This document shows, in pieces, positions 11,327 to 19,122 of a stretch of 45,270 nucleotides of DNA (its first letter is position 1; the number at the start of each line of letters is the position of its first letter). This stretch comes from Arthrobacter cavernae (lineage in GTDB: Bacteria > Actinomycetota > Actinomycetes > Actinomycetales > Micrococcaceae): the NCBI RefSeq assembly GCF_017368795.1, contig NZ_JAFNLL010000032.1, positions 1 to 45,270 of the forward strand, given 5' to 3'. The position numbers and the translations under genes were made by a program. A model generated the notes under the pieces. The model was not told the origin of the DNA. It made no database searches and saw only the letters and a list, made by a program, of their open reading frames with translations.

Positions 11327-11413
11327 CTGTCCCGTTCCCCGTGAATGGTGCTTCGGTGGCCTGAAACCTGGGGAGGTATCCTCACCGAAGCACCGCTCTC
11401 GGGCAACGGACAG
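11327..11413 (+). other. Two-tiered RNA hairpin in the fdhA leader
   Basis: Two nested inverted repeats form one long stem. The inner stem is perfect: GGTGCTTCGGTG at 11347-11358 pairs with 11383-11394 (12 bp, 24-base loop). The outer stem is imperfect: 11327-11341 (CTGTCCCGTTCCCCG) pairs with 11400-11413. An internal loop separates them. It begins 8 bases after the small reading frame ends and finishes 43 bases before the fdhA start. No U run follows, so it is more likely a processed leader, attenuator or ligand-responsive structure than a simple terminator. Confidence 0.55.
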
Positions 11414-11456
11414 CCTGCAATTACCCTGCACCACCCACATGCCCAAAGGAGTGTCC

Positions 11457-12674
11457 ATGTCAGAAAACAGAGCCGTCGCCTACAAGGAACCCGGTGTCGT
11501 CGAAATCATCAATACCGACTACCCGACGTTCGAACTCAAGGACGGGCCTGGCGTAAATCCGGCAAACGTCGGCCGGAAGGTGCCCCACGGTGCGATCCTC
11601 CGCACCGTGACAACCAACATCTGTGGTTCAGACCAGCACATGGTCCGTGGCCGTACCACAGCACCCCAGGACCTCGTCCTCGGCCACGAAATCACCGGCG
11701 AAGTGGTGGAGGTGGGTCCCGACGTCGAATTCATCAAGGTGGGCGACATCGTCTCGGTTCCGTTCAACATCTCCTGCGGTCGATGCCGGAACTGCAAAGA
11801 ACGCAAGACCGGCATCTGCCTCAACGTCAACCCCGATCGTCCCGGCAGCGCCTACGGCTACGTGGACATGGGCGGCTGGGTAGGCGGCCAGGCCGAATAC
11901 GTGCTGGTCCCCTACGCCGACTGGAACCTGCTGCGCTTCCCGGACCGAGACCAGGCCCTGGAAAAGATCATGGACCTGACCATGCTCTCCGATATCTTCC
12001 CCACCGGCTTCCACGGCGCAGTTACTGCCGGTGTGGGCGTCGGATCCACGGTGTACGTCGCCGGTGCCGGACCAGTTGGCCTTGCTGCTGCCGTCGGCGC
12101 GCAGTTGCTTGGCGCCGCCGTCGTGATTGTCGGCGACATGAACGAAGACCGCCTGGCGCAGGCGCGGTCGTTCGGCTGCGAAACCGTGAACGTCTCCAAC
12201 GGAGACCCAAAGGACCAGATCGAACAGATCCTGGGTGTACCCGAAGTGGATTGCGGCGTGGACGCCGTGGGATTCGAGGCCCGTGGCCACGGAAAGGACG
12301 CTTCACACGAAGCCCCTGCCACCGTGCTGAACTCCCTCATGGACATCACCGCTGCTGGCGGCGCGCTTGGCATCCCCGGCCTGTACGTCACGGGCGACCC
12401 GGGTGGAATTGACGAGGCAGCCAAGCACGGTTCCCTCTCGCTGTCCCTGGGCACCGGCTGGGCAAAGTCGTTGTCGTTTACCACCGGGCAGTGCCCTGTC
12501 ATGAGGTACAACCGTCAACTGATGATGGCCATCCTGCATGACAAGGTCCAGATCGCCAAGGCAGTCAACGCCAAGGCCATCCCGCTCGAGGACGCGCCGC
12601 GCGGCTACGCCGAATTCGACGCCGGAGCGGCAACAAAGTTCGTATTGAACCCCAACGGCTACGTGAAGGCTTAG
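11457..12674 (+). CDS. fdhA: Glutathione-independent formaldehyde dehydrogenase FdhA
   Basis: A zinc-dependent medium-chain dehydrogenase that oxidises formaldehyde to formate with bound NAD+, as in the Pseudomonas putida enzyme of about 400 residues; this one has 405. The catalytic zinc site shows ICGSDQHMVRG and LGHEITGEVVEVG. The structural zinc cysteines lie in ISCGRCRNCKERKTGIC. The Rossmann motif is VAGAGPVGLAAAVGAQLLGA. The family insert FEARGHG is present. I chose ATG 11457 because AAAGGAG lies directly before it; the ATG at 11439 would place that Shine-Dalgarno inside the coding region. It protects against formaldehyde that escapes dimethylglycine and sarcosine oxidation, and feeds formate to the dehydrogenase at 8161. 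It is followed by moeA after a strong hairpin. Confidence 0.95.
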   Translation: MSENRAVAYKEPGVVEIINTDYPTFELKDGPGVNPANVGRKVPHGAILRTVTTNICGSDQHMVRGRTTAPQDLVLGHEITGEVVEVGPDVEFIKVGDIVSVPFNISCGRCRNCKERKTGICLNVNPDRPGSAYGYVDMGGWVGGQAEYVLVPYADWNLLRFPDRDQALEKIMDLTMLSDIFPTGFHGAVTAGVGVGSTVYVAGAGPVGLAAAVGAQLLGAAVVIVGDMNEDRLAQARSFGCETVNVSNGDPKDQIEQILGVPEVDCGVDAVGFEARGHGKDASHEAPATVLNSLMDITAAGGALGIPGLYVTGDPGGIDEAAKHGSLSLSLGTGWAKSLSFTTGQCPVMRYNRQLMMAILHDKVQIAKAVNAKAIPLEDAPRGYAEFDAGAATKFVLNPNGYVKA

Positions 12675-12685
12675 TACGCACCAAA

Positions 12686-12744
12686 CAGATACCGGGGACT
12701 GCGCGGCAAGAATTACGGGAAGGCCGTGCAGTCCCCGGTATCTG
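12686..12744 (+). terminator. Strong 22-bp hairpin between fdhA and moeA
   Basis: The arm 12686-12707 (starting CAGATACCGGGGACTGC) pairs with 12723-12744 with a single G-U, leaving a 15-base loop. It begins 11 bases after the fdhA stop. There is no U tract afterwards, so it may block 3' exonucleases or terminate only partly, lowering expression of moeA-fdhD relative to fdhA. Confidence 0.65.
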
Positions 12745-12782
12745 CGCCACACCAGAAGCACTACCTCAGGAAGCGGACATCC

Positions 12783-14093
12783 ATGCTTGCCCAAGAAGTC
12801 GCCGCCAACACTCCCCTCTTCCGCACGCCGGAGTTGACGGACACCAGGGAGTTAACGGACAGCCTCCAGCGGAAGCATGCCCCCACCTGGGCCGAAGCAC
12901 GGCAGCTGGCCTACCACTGTGCCGCCCCGCTCCCGTCCTCGACAGTCACCCTCGCTGAAGCAATCGGCTGCACGCTGACCAGCGAAGTCATCGCTCACCA
13001 GGGCCTTCCCCACTATGCGTCGTCGGCCATGGACGGCTGGGCCATCAACGGCGGCGGTCCATGGACCATCACGGAGTCGGGGCGTCCCCTTTCAGCTGGT
13101 GGAGCCTCCGTTATCGCCACCGGCGGGCTGCTCCCTTCCGGTGCCACTGCCGTGCTCCGCAAGGAGAGTGGACAGGCCTCCGGGGACGTGCACCTCTCGC
13201 TAAAGCACGACGCGAAGCCGGGCGAGACACTCCCCGGCCGGCACATTCGTCCAGCCGGCGAAGAAGCCACCGCGGGTGATGTCCTCATACCCGCCGGGAC
13301 GCTCCTCAACCCTGCACATATTGCCCTCGCCGCTGTGGCTGGACACGATCACCTTCAGATACAGCGCAAGCCGAGGGTCGCCGTCGTACTGACGGGCTCG
13401 GAGGTAGTGACCTCAGGTGAGCCTGCACCGGGCCAGGTCCGCGACGCATTCGGCCCGCAGCTGGATGCGGTCATTTCGCAATTGGGCGGGGTGCCGGGTG
13501 GCCGGCTCAGGATTGGCGATTCGTACGATGAGTGGCTGACAGCACTGGCCGGCGCCCATGAGGGCCAGCGGCCCGACGTGACGATTACCACCGGCGGAAC
13601 CGGGAAATCCGGGACAGACCACTTCCGCGATGCCGTTGCGGCGCTCGGTGGGCGGCTCCTCCTGGACGGGATTGCCATGCGGCCAGGTCATCCTGCAGTG
13701 TTGGCGGAACTTCCCGATGGCCGTTTCATCATCGGCCTACCGGGAAATCCGCTGGCCGCCATGATGGCACTCATGACCCTTGGTGAACCCCTATTGGCCG
13801 CCCTGGGAAACCATTGTTTCCAAGGGAGCGGGCACGTGATTTCCGGAGCCGACCTCGAACCCACCCCAGGAAAAACACGGCTCGTACCCTGCACCTTTGT
13901 CCACGAACTCGCGTTCCCTGCCTCCCACACCGGTCCCGGGATGATGCGTGGGCTGGCCTGGGCAGACGGATACATGGCTGTTCCCCCTGAAGGCGTAGCA
14001 GCCGGCGCGCCAGTTCCCGTCCTGCCGCTGCCGTGGACAGCGCCCATCAGTTCCCCGAACCAGAGAGGAAGGCACTCCGGATGGCACGCATGA
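12783..14093 (+). CDS. moeA: Molybdopterin molybdotransferase MoeA
   Basis: MoeA inserts molybdate into adenylated molybdopterin to make the molybdenum cofactor. The 436-residue protein shows the family motifs SAMDGWAI, RHIRPAGEE, VAVVLTGSEVV, the GTGKSGTDHF phosphate loop and a late LPGNPLAAM. The start is ATG 12783 with AGGAAG at good spacing; an upstream ATG at 12726 lies inside the terminator stem. It shares an operon with fdhD, which overlaps its 3' end, and lies downstream of fdhA. Its likely job is to supply cofactor to the formate dehydrogenase encoded 2.3 kb upstream. A genome usually carries another moeA in its main cofactor locus, so this copy may be dedicated to this pathway. Confidence 0.93.
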   Translation: MLAQEVAANTPLFRTPELTDTRELTDSLQRKHAPTWAEARQLAYHCAAPLPSSTVTLAEAIGCTLTSEVIAHQGLPHYASSAMDGWAINGGGPWTITESGRPLSAGGASVIATGGLLPSGATAVLRKESGQASGDVHLSLKHDAKPGETLPGRHIRPAGEEATAGDVLIPAGTLLNPAHIALAAVAGHDHLQIQRKPRVAVVLTGSEVVTSGEPAPGQVRDAFGPQLDAVISQLGGVPGGRLRIGDSYDEWLTALAGAHEGQRPDVTITTGGTGKSGTDHFRDAVAALGGRLLLDGIAMRPGHPAVLAELPDGRFIIGLPGNPLAAMMALMTLGEPLLAALGNHCFQGSGHVISGADLEPTPGKTRLVPCTFVHELAFPASHTGPGMMRGLAWADGYMAVPPEGVAAGAPVPVLPLPWTAPISSPNQRGRHSGWHA

Positions 14094-14959
14094 CGCAGCG
14101 CAGGAAAATCCATCGTTTCGTACTGGACGGGACGGGCACCGAATATCCCGTGCGGTTCAAGGAGGACGTTCTGGCCGCCGAAGAACCCTTGGAAATCAGG
14201 ATTGGAGGCACGTCCTTCGCCGTGACCATGAGGACGCCGGGGGATGACTTTGATCTGGTGGCCGGGTTCCTGGTGTCCGAGGGCATCATCCGCAGTCACT
14301 CGGACCTGATCTCCCTGCGGTTCTGTGCTGGTGAAAAGGACGGGACGCAGACCTTTAACGTGGTGGAAGCACAACTACGGCCGGATGTGCCCATGCCGGA
14401 CACCATGCGCCACGTCTACACTTCCAGCTCGTGTGGCATCTGCGGCACGGACTCCATTGAGGCTGTGCGCAAGACCATCCACTTCGATCCATCCCTGGAC
14501 GGACTACGCGTTCCCGTCGATGTCCTCGCCGAACTGCCGGAGCGCCTCCGCGAAGCCCAGGCCGTTTTCGACAGGACCGGCGGCGTCCACGCTGCAGGAC
14601 TCTTCAAGGTAGACGGTTCCATCCCGGAACTGCTGTGCCTGCGCGAGGACGTGGGCCGCCACAATGCCGTAGACAAAGTGGTGGGGTGGGCTCTCCGCCA
14701 GGACCTGCTGCCGTTGACTGGCCTGGTCCTGCAGGTTTCCGGCAGGGCGTCGTTCGAACTCGTCCAGAAGGCCGCCCTGGCTGGCATTCCCATTCTGTCC
14801 GCGGTCAGCGCACCCTCAAGCCTGGCTGCTGATCTGGCTGCCGAGACCGGGCTGACGCTGGTGGGCTTCAGCCGGGGACATAGCTTGAATGTCTACTCTG
14901 GAAGAGAACGGCTGACCGGCTCGCGAAAGGCTGTCCCCGAGGCTGCCATCAGCGCGTAA
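14081..14959 (+). CDS. fdhD: Formate dehydrogenase sulfurtransferase FdhD
   Basis: FdhD transfers sulfur from a cysteine desulfurase to the molybdenum cofactor, a step required for formate dehydrogenase activity. The family's cysteine motif SSSCGICGTDS is at about residue 115, with GGVHAAGLF, LREDVGRHNAVDKVVG and VSGRASFELVQKA downstream. ATG 14081 gives 292 residues and overlaps moeA by 13 bases; ATG 14090, which forms an ATGA junction with the moeA stop, is an alternative. A Shine-Dalgarno-like GAGAGGAAGG lies at 14062-14071. Its presence strongly supports the FdhF/YdeP-type enzyme at 8161 being a functional formate dehydrogenase. Confidence 0.95.
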   Translation: MARMTQRRKIHRFVLDGTGTEYPVRFKEDVLAAEEPLEIRIGGTSFAVTMRTPGDDFDLVAGFLVSEGIIRSHSDLISLRFCAGEKDGTQTFNVVEAQLRPDVPMPDTMRHVYTSSSCGICGTDSIEAVRKTIHFDPSLDGLRVPVDVLAELPERLREAQAVFDRTGGVHAAGLFKVDGSIPELLCLREDVGRHNAVDKVVGWALRQDLLPLTGLVLQVSGRASFELVQKAALAGIPILSAVSAPSSLAADLAAETGLTLVGFSRGHSLNVYSGRERLTGSRKAVPEAAISA

Positions 14960-15086
14960 TGACGCGTGCCCCCATGATGTGAAAGGGTCCGTGGAAAACT
15001 CGGTCTAGGATGAGAAAAGACGAGGGTGCAGGCAGTACAGGGCTACCAGCCCAGGGCCGCCTGCCTGGACAACGACACGAGGCATC

Positions 15087-15893
15087 ATGGCCGCACGCAA
15101 CAACCCGGGCTTCGACAAGGACGCAGACGCCCAGGGTGGAGGCGTCCAGTCAGTAGACCGCGCACTCCAAATCCTGGAAATCCTGGCCCGGGAAGGCGAT
15201 GCCGGAGTGAGCGAGATCGCTGAGGAAATGGGCGTCCATAAATCCACTGTGTCCCGGCTGGTCGGCTCCCTGGTGGGCCGTGAACTGGTCCGGCAAAACA
15301 GTGAACGGGGCAAGTACCAGCTGGGCTTTGGGATCCTCCGCCTGGCATCTTCCATCCCCGGCAGGCTGAGTGTGGTGCATGAGGCACGGGAAGTCCTGGA
15401 GGCGCTGGCAGCCGAATACAAAGAAACCGTCAACCTGGCCGTGCTGAGGTCAAACTATGCGGTCAATGTGGACCAGGCGATGGGACCGTCAACGCTGGCC
15501 ACCTACGACTGGGTGGGCAGCCTGACGCCGCTGCATGCCACATCCAGCGGCAAGGTTCTTCTGGCTGCACTGACCGCCGACGAAAGAAGCCAGGTTTTCA
15601 AGGCAGTGGGCCTACCCGCGCGAACGCCACGCACCGTGACAAACCGCGGGGAACTGGAAAAGCAGTTGCTGGACGTGGCCCGCAACGGGTACGCCACAGT
15701 CCACGAGGAGTTTGAAATCGGCCTCACCGCCGTCGCAGCGCCCATCTTCAACCACGCGGGAAGCGTCATTGCCGCCGTAAGTATCTCCGGCCCGGCGTTC
15801 CGCTTTTCACCCGAGGACCAGCCAGGGCTCATCGACGCCCTCCGCGAGGCCGGGCTGACCATCAGCGCCCGAATGGGCTACAGACACCGGTAG
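15087..15893 (+). CDS. IclR-family transcriptional regulator (copy 1)
   Basis: A 268-residue IclR regulator. Residues ~18-80 form the winged helix-turn-helix (SVDRALQILEILARE, then VSEIAEEMGVHKSTVSRLVG). The C-terminal GAF-like effector domain carries PLHATSSGKVLLAAL, NGYATVHEEFEIGLTAVAAPIF and VIAAVSISGPAFRF. ATG 15087 is preceded by GAGG. It lies between moeA-fdhD and the BCCT carrier region, so control of methylamine or betaine genes is plausible. A 15-base palindrome at 16138-16152, between it and the BCCT gene, is a candidate binding site. The ligand is not apparent. It is unrelated in detail to the IclR protein at 19727. Confidence 0.92.
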   Translation: MAARNNPGFDKDADAQGGGVQSVDRALQILEILAREGDAGVSEIAEEMGVHKSTVSRLVGSLVGRELVRQNSERGKYQLGFGILRLASSIPGRLSVVHEAREVLEALAAEYKETVNLAVLRSNYAVNVDQAMGPSTLATYDWVGSLTPLHATSSGKVLLAALTADERSQVFKAVGLPARTPRTVTNRGELEKQLLDVARNGYATVHEEFEIGLTAVAAPIFNHAGSVIAAVSISGPAFRFSPEDQPGLIDALREAGLTISARMGYRHR

Positions 15894-15899
15894 GCCCGC

Positions 15900-16183
15900 C
15901 CCTCGTGTCGCAGACCGCGCCCTCCTGAGGTTCGAGGCGGGGCGTTCAAGCCAGTCGATGTTCGGTGCGGGCAGTTGGCGGCAACGGGCACCGTTGCAAT
16001 AATGACGCCGGAAGACGTAACATTCCGGCCGTCTGCAAGATGGATGGTCCTGATCCCGGCGTGAAACGCTGTCGTTCCGACGCCCGGAATCCATTCGACG
16101 ATTACGCTTTCTACGCAACGATCGTCATCATATGCAACATGGATGATCCATGTCACCCGTAGTGTCAAGGTTTCGGCAAGCAT
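15900..16183 (-). pseudogene. Possible decayed fragment of a Rieske ferredoxin reductase
   Basis: An open frame on the minus strand from 16183 reads IRTIHLADGRNVTSSGVIIA and shortly afterwards TSTGLN. This matches the pattern of BphA4-type ferredoxin reductases (a LADGR strand, a hydrophobic strand ending in AT/GVG-VP, then a GTGL-like turn). No FAD or NAD motifs, no ribosome binding site and no full-length domain are present. A decayed Rieske ferredoxin remnant nearby (16324-16539) makes a broken electron-transfer pair believable. The recognition is tentative and could be chance. Confidence 0.3.
16138..16152. promoter_or_regulatory. Palindrome CATGGAT-G-ATCCATG
   Basis: A perfect 7-base inverted repeat around one central base lies in the gap between the IclR gene and the BCCT gene, about 245 bases downstream of the IclR stop. 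It is an operator candidate for the IclR protein or another dimeric regulator. Just downstream, TTGACT at 16195 could be a -35 element, but no convincing -10 follows. Confidence 0.35.
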
Positions 16184-16323
16184 GGGAAAGTCCTTGACTT
16201 TTGAGTGTGACGGGGCGCACTCTGTTGCTTAGCGCGAATGTTGTTGATTCATGCGGAACGTTCGCAAGGCCCCAAGAGCCCAGCGCCCAACCAACCCGTC
16301 TCACCAACCGAATGAGGTGCAAC

Positions 16324-16539
16324 ATGCATAAGGCCTGCCCCCTCAATGCACTCGCTCCCGGGGAGGCGCTACGGCTCGATACAGCTCCGCCGATCGCCGT
16401 TTTCCATGCTGGAAGAAGGCAGGAATTTCACGATCGACGATACGTGCATCGCAACATCATGGTCATCGAATCGGAGGAAGCCCCCCAACCTTCCTCCCGG
16501 ATTCAGACTCCAGGGCCATGTATAAACGCAAACCCATGA
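16324..16539 (+). pseudogene. Internally deleted, frameshifted Rieske-type ferredoxin
   Basis: ATG 16324 has a good ribosome binding site (GAGGTG). The first 28 codons read MHKACPLNALAPGEALRLDT and PPIAVFH, the typical start of a small Rieske ferredoxin. One base out of frame the DNA then continues EEGRNFTIDDTC, the segment holding the first cluster cysteine. The following His of the CxH pair and the whole CPLH pair are absent. The frame then returns with VIESEEAPQPSSR, resembling the family's C-terminus (SDEAPNLPPG). About 40-50 residues are missing, and no 2Fe-2S cluster could bind. The 71-codon frame stays open by chance. It points to loss of an oxygenase system beside the BCCT carrier. 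Confidence 0.7.
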
Positions 16540-16562
16540 CTCGCCGAGCAAAGGACCCGCTC

Positions 16563-18584
16563 ATGGCTATTGACAGTGACCTAAAACCCCTAACGCCCGA
16601 GGAGTTGCCTGCCGACGATCGTTTGGCGGATGCTCCTGCAGCAAGCAAACCCGCCCGCACGGAGACTCCTGAAGAAGTCATCAGCGTCTCCCCTGACGAA
16701 ACCAACCCCGCAGTCCTCGACGCTGAGGACGGAGGTGCAGAACTCCTCCCGGATGCTGAAGAATACGAACAGATCCTCGAAGAACTGCGCTCCGCAAAGA
16801 CCGAGCAGGCCGTGTCGGCACGCCGGAACCGCAAACTTACGCTCGACAAAGTCACCTTCGGAATCACGGGCGCCATCGCCGTCGCCTTCGTGGTCTGGGG
16901 CTTCGTCGGCCGGGACAGCCTCTCTGAGACGTCCAAGGGCGCCCTGAACTGGGTCATGGAATACACCGGCTGGCTCTTCATGGTCCTCGCCTCCCTGTTC
17001 GTCGTCTTCGTCCTATGGCTGGCGCTTGGCAAGTTCGGCAACATCCCGCTGGGGAAGGACGGCGAGAAGCCGGAATTCCGCACCGTCTCCTGGGTAGCGA
17101 TGATGTTCGCCGCCGGCATGGGCATCGGCCTCATGTTCTACGGCGTGGCCGAACCGCTCTACCACTACATCTCGCCACCACCGGGCACCGTGGACGGCCG
17201 CACGCCTGCCGCCATCCAGACCGCCATGGCCACCTCGATCTTCCACTGGACCCTGCACCCTTGGGCCATGTACGCAGTGGTCGGCATCGCCATGGCCTAT
17301 GGCACGTACCGCCTGGGCCGCAGGCAGCTGGTCTCGGCAGCGTTCACTTCGCTGTTCGGCATCAGGATGGTGGAAGGGCCGCTCGGGAAGTTCATCAACA
17401 TCCTGGCCATCTTCGCCACCCTCTTCGGCACCGCCGCGTCCTTGGGCCTAGGCGCCCTGCAAATCGGCAGCGGCATGACCTCCAATGGCTGGTTCGGCGA
17501 AATCGGCACCCCGGTCCTCGTGGTGATTGTCGCCGTCCTGACTTTCTGCTTCGTCGCTTCGGCCGTCTCCGGCATCAGCCGCGGCATCCAGTGGCTTTCC
17601 AACATCAACATGGTCCTGGCTGTCGTCCTGGCCCTCATTGTCTTTGTCGCTGGACCTACCCTCTTCATCCTCAACCTGATCCCTTCAGCGGTCGGCGACT
17701 ACGCCCGCGACCTCGCCGAGATGTCTTCCCGGACCGAAGCCGTCGGCGACGCAGCCCTGCGAAGCTGGATGACAAGCTGGACCATCTTCTACTGGGCCTG
17801 GTGGATCTCCTGGACGCCGTTCGTAGGCATGTTCATTGCCCGCATTAGCCGCGGCCGGACCATCCGGCAGTTCGTCACCGGCGTCCTTTTGGTCCCCAGC
17901 CTCGTCAGCGTGATCTGGTTCGGCATCTTCGGCGGAACCGCCTTCCACGTGCAGCAGGAAGCCGACAAGGCCAACACCCCCGGCCTGGTCACTATGGTCA
18001 ACGGGACACCGTCCGTCTACTTCGATGGAGCACTCTTCGACCTGGTCAAGAACCTGAACATGCCTGCCTGGCTCATCACAGCCGTCATCGTGCTGGCCAT
18101 GGTCCTGGTGGCGATCTTCTTTATCACTGGCGCCGACGCGGCCTCCATTGTCATGGGATCGCTTAGCTCCAACGGAGCCGAGAACCCCCGCCGCGGAGTG
18201 GTCGTCTTCTGGGGCAGCCTCACCGGCGCGGTGGCGGCGGTCATGTTGCTGGCCGGCGGCGATGAACCTTCGGAAGCCTTGGCCGGCCTCCAAAGAATCA
18301 CCATCGTCGCAGCGCTACCGTTCATAGTGGTCATGCTGCTGCTCTGCTTCGCCATCGCCAAGGACCTGCGCCGCGATCCACTCTCCTTGCGTCGACGCCT
18401 TGCAACTTCCGTCGTGGAGCGGGCGATCCGCACCGGCGTGGAACAACACGGCGGCGTTCAATTCGACCTCGTGACCAAGCACGACTGCGCCGAAAAGTGC
18501 CCGGACTCCGACTGTTCCGGCGGGACCTCCACGGGGAGCATCCCGGTTGTCGGTAAAACGAACCCGGACACGGACCGTAGGTAA
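16563..18584 (+). CDS. BCCT-family betaine/choline/carnitine transporter
   Basis: A sodium- or proton-coupled carrier for quaternary ammonium compounds in the cytoplasmic membrane. ATG 16563 (AAAGGA upstream) gives 673 residues. The family signatures are the glycine-rich AAGMGIGLMFYGVAEPLYHY and the tryptophan region WAWWISWTPFVGMFIARISRGR in the binding-site helix, in a 12-segment layout. A ~85-residue acidic N-terminal extension precedes the first membrane helix. The C-terminal tail ends in a cysteine-rich HDCAEKCPDSDC, unusual for BCCT proteins. Its place in the dimethylglycine/formate region suggests import of glycine betaine or dimethylglycine for catabolism rather than only osmoprotection. 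An upstream ATG at 16518 falls in the ferredoxin remnant and is not used here. Confidence 0.93.
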   Translation: MAIDSDLKPLTPEELPADDRLADAPAASKPARTETPEEVISVSPDETNPAVLDAEDGGAELLPDAEEYEQILEELRSAKTEQAVSARRNRKLTLDKVTFGITGAIAVAFVVWGFVGRDSLSETSKGALNWVMEYTGWLFMVLASLFVVFVLWLALGKFGNIPLGKDGEKPEFRTVSWVAMMFAAGMGIGLMFYGVAEPLYHYISPPPGTVDGRTPAAIQTAMATSIFHWTLHPWAMYAVVGIAMAYGTYRLGRRQLVSAAFTSLFGIRMVEGPLGKFINILAIFATLFGTAASLGLGALQIGSGMTSNGWFGEIGTPVLVVIVAVLTFCFVASAVSGISRGIQWLSNINMVLAVVLALIVFVAGPTLFILNLIPSAVGDYARDLAEMSSRTEAVGDAALRSWMTSWTIFYWAWWISWTPFVGMFIARISRGRTIRQFVTGVLLVPSLVSVIWFGIFGGTAFHVQQEADKANTPGLVTMVNGTPSVYFDGALFDLVKNLNMPAWLITAVIVLAMVLVAIFFITGADAASIVMGSLSSNGAENPRRGVVVFWGSLTGAVAAVMLLAGGDEPSEALAGLQRITIVAALPFIVVMLLLCFAIAKDLRRDPLSLRRRLATSVVERAIRTGVEQHGGVQFDLVTKHDCAEKCPDSDCSGGTSTGSIPVVGKTNPDTDRR

Positions 18585-18590
18585 CACCTC

Positions 18591-18632
18591 GCCCCGGTGG
18601 CACCCGCCTTCCTCGGCACATGCCACCGGGGC
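18591..18632 (+). terminator. Hairpin between the BCCT gene and a small gene
   Basis: A perfect 12-bp stem: GCCCCGGTGGCA at 18591-18602 pairs with 18621-18632 over an 18-base loop, starting 6 bases after the BCCT stop. No clear U run follows. The next small gene starts 41 bases later with its own ribosome binding site, so read-through is possible. Confidence 0.65.
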
Positions 18633-18673
18633 GCCCAAACTTTCCCAACGAATCAACAAAGGATTTACCTGCC

Positions 18674-18862
18674 ATGTCCCAATCCCCAGAACGAGAAAGC
18701 ATCCTCCGCGTCTCCACTGATGGCGGTGACGCACTGACCTTGACGCTCGATGCCTCCGCTCCTGTGACAGTCCGCCTGCTAGTCGATGGCGGCTGCAATT
18801 GCCAGCACGGGACCGCGAACCGTCCTGGCTCATACGTAGACAGCGACCTCGGGACGCTCTGA
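18674..18862 (+). CDS. Small protein of unknown function (62 residues)
   Basis: ATG 18674 with AAAGGA at 18658-18663 opens a 62-codon frame, MSQSPERESILRVSTDGGDA onward. It predicts a short beta-rich protein (ALTLTLDASAPVTVRLLVDG) with a cysteine/histidine cluster GGCNCQHG. It has no signal peptide or membrane segment. It sits directly downstream of the BCCT gene, whose own tail is cysteine-rich, so the two may be functionally linked (metal or redox sensing, for instance), but this is speculation. I do not recognise a family. Confidence 0.5.
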   Translation: MSQSPERESILRVSTDGGDALTLTLDASAPVTVRLLVDGGCNCQHGTANRPGSYVDSDLGTL

Positions 18863-19122
18863 CGCATCCGTCAGCACAACAAAAAGCAGGCACCGAATCC
18901 CGGCGCCTGAAGCCAGCTCTTGTTCGATCTACTCACCGTTGTACGGCAGGAGATACGAACAAGAGCGGGTTTGCCATGGCCCCGACGCAGGCTCCGACCT
19001 CCAAATGCTTTAGAAATAGGGCTTCGTGATCAGCTTCAGCGCGTGGCCTGAGGGGGCGCGGTCGAGCGACACGATGATGACCAATCTAGCCGCCGTTCGG
19101 CGCCGGTGACAGGATGGGCGGC

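Noticed and set aside
11383..11413. Resemblance to the 3' half of a glycine (gcvT) riboswitch (CTCTCGGGCAACGGACAG)
   Set aside because: The matching upstream GAGAG strand and the P2/P3 core are absent, and the same bases pair in the two-tiered hairpin with 11327-11341.
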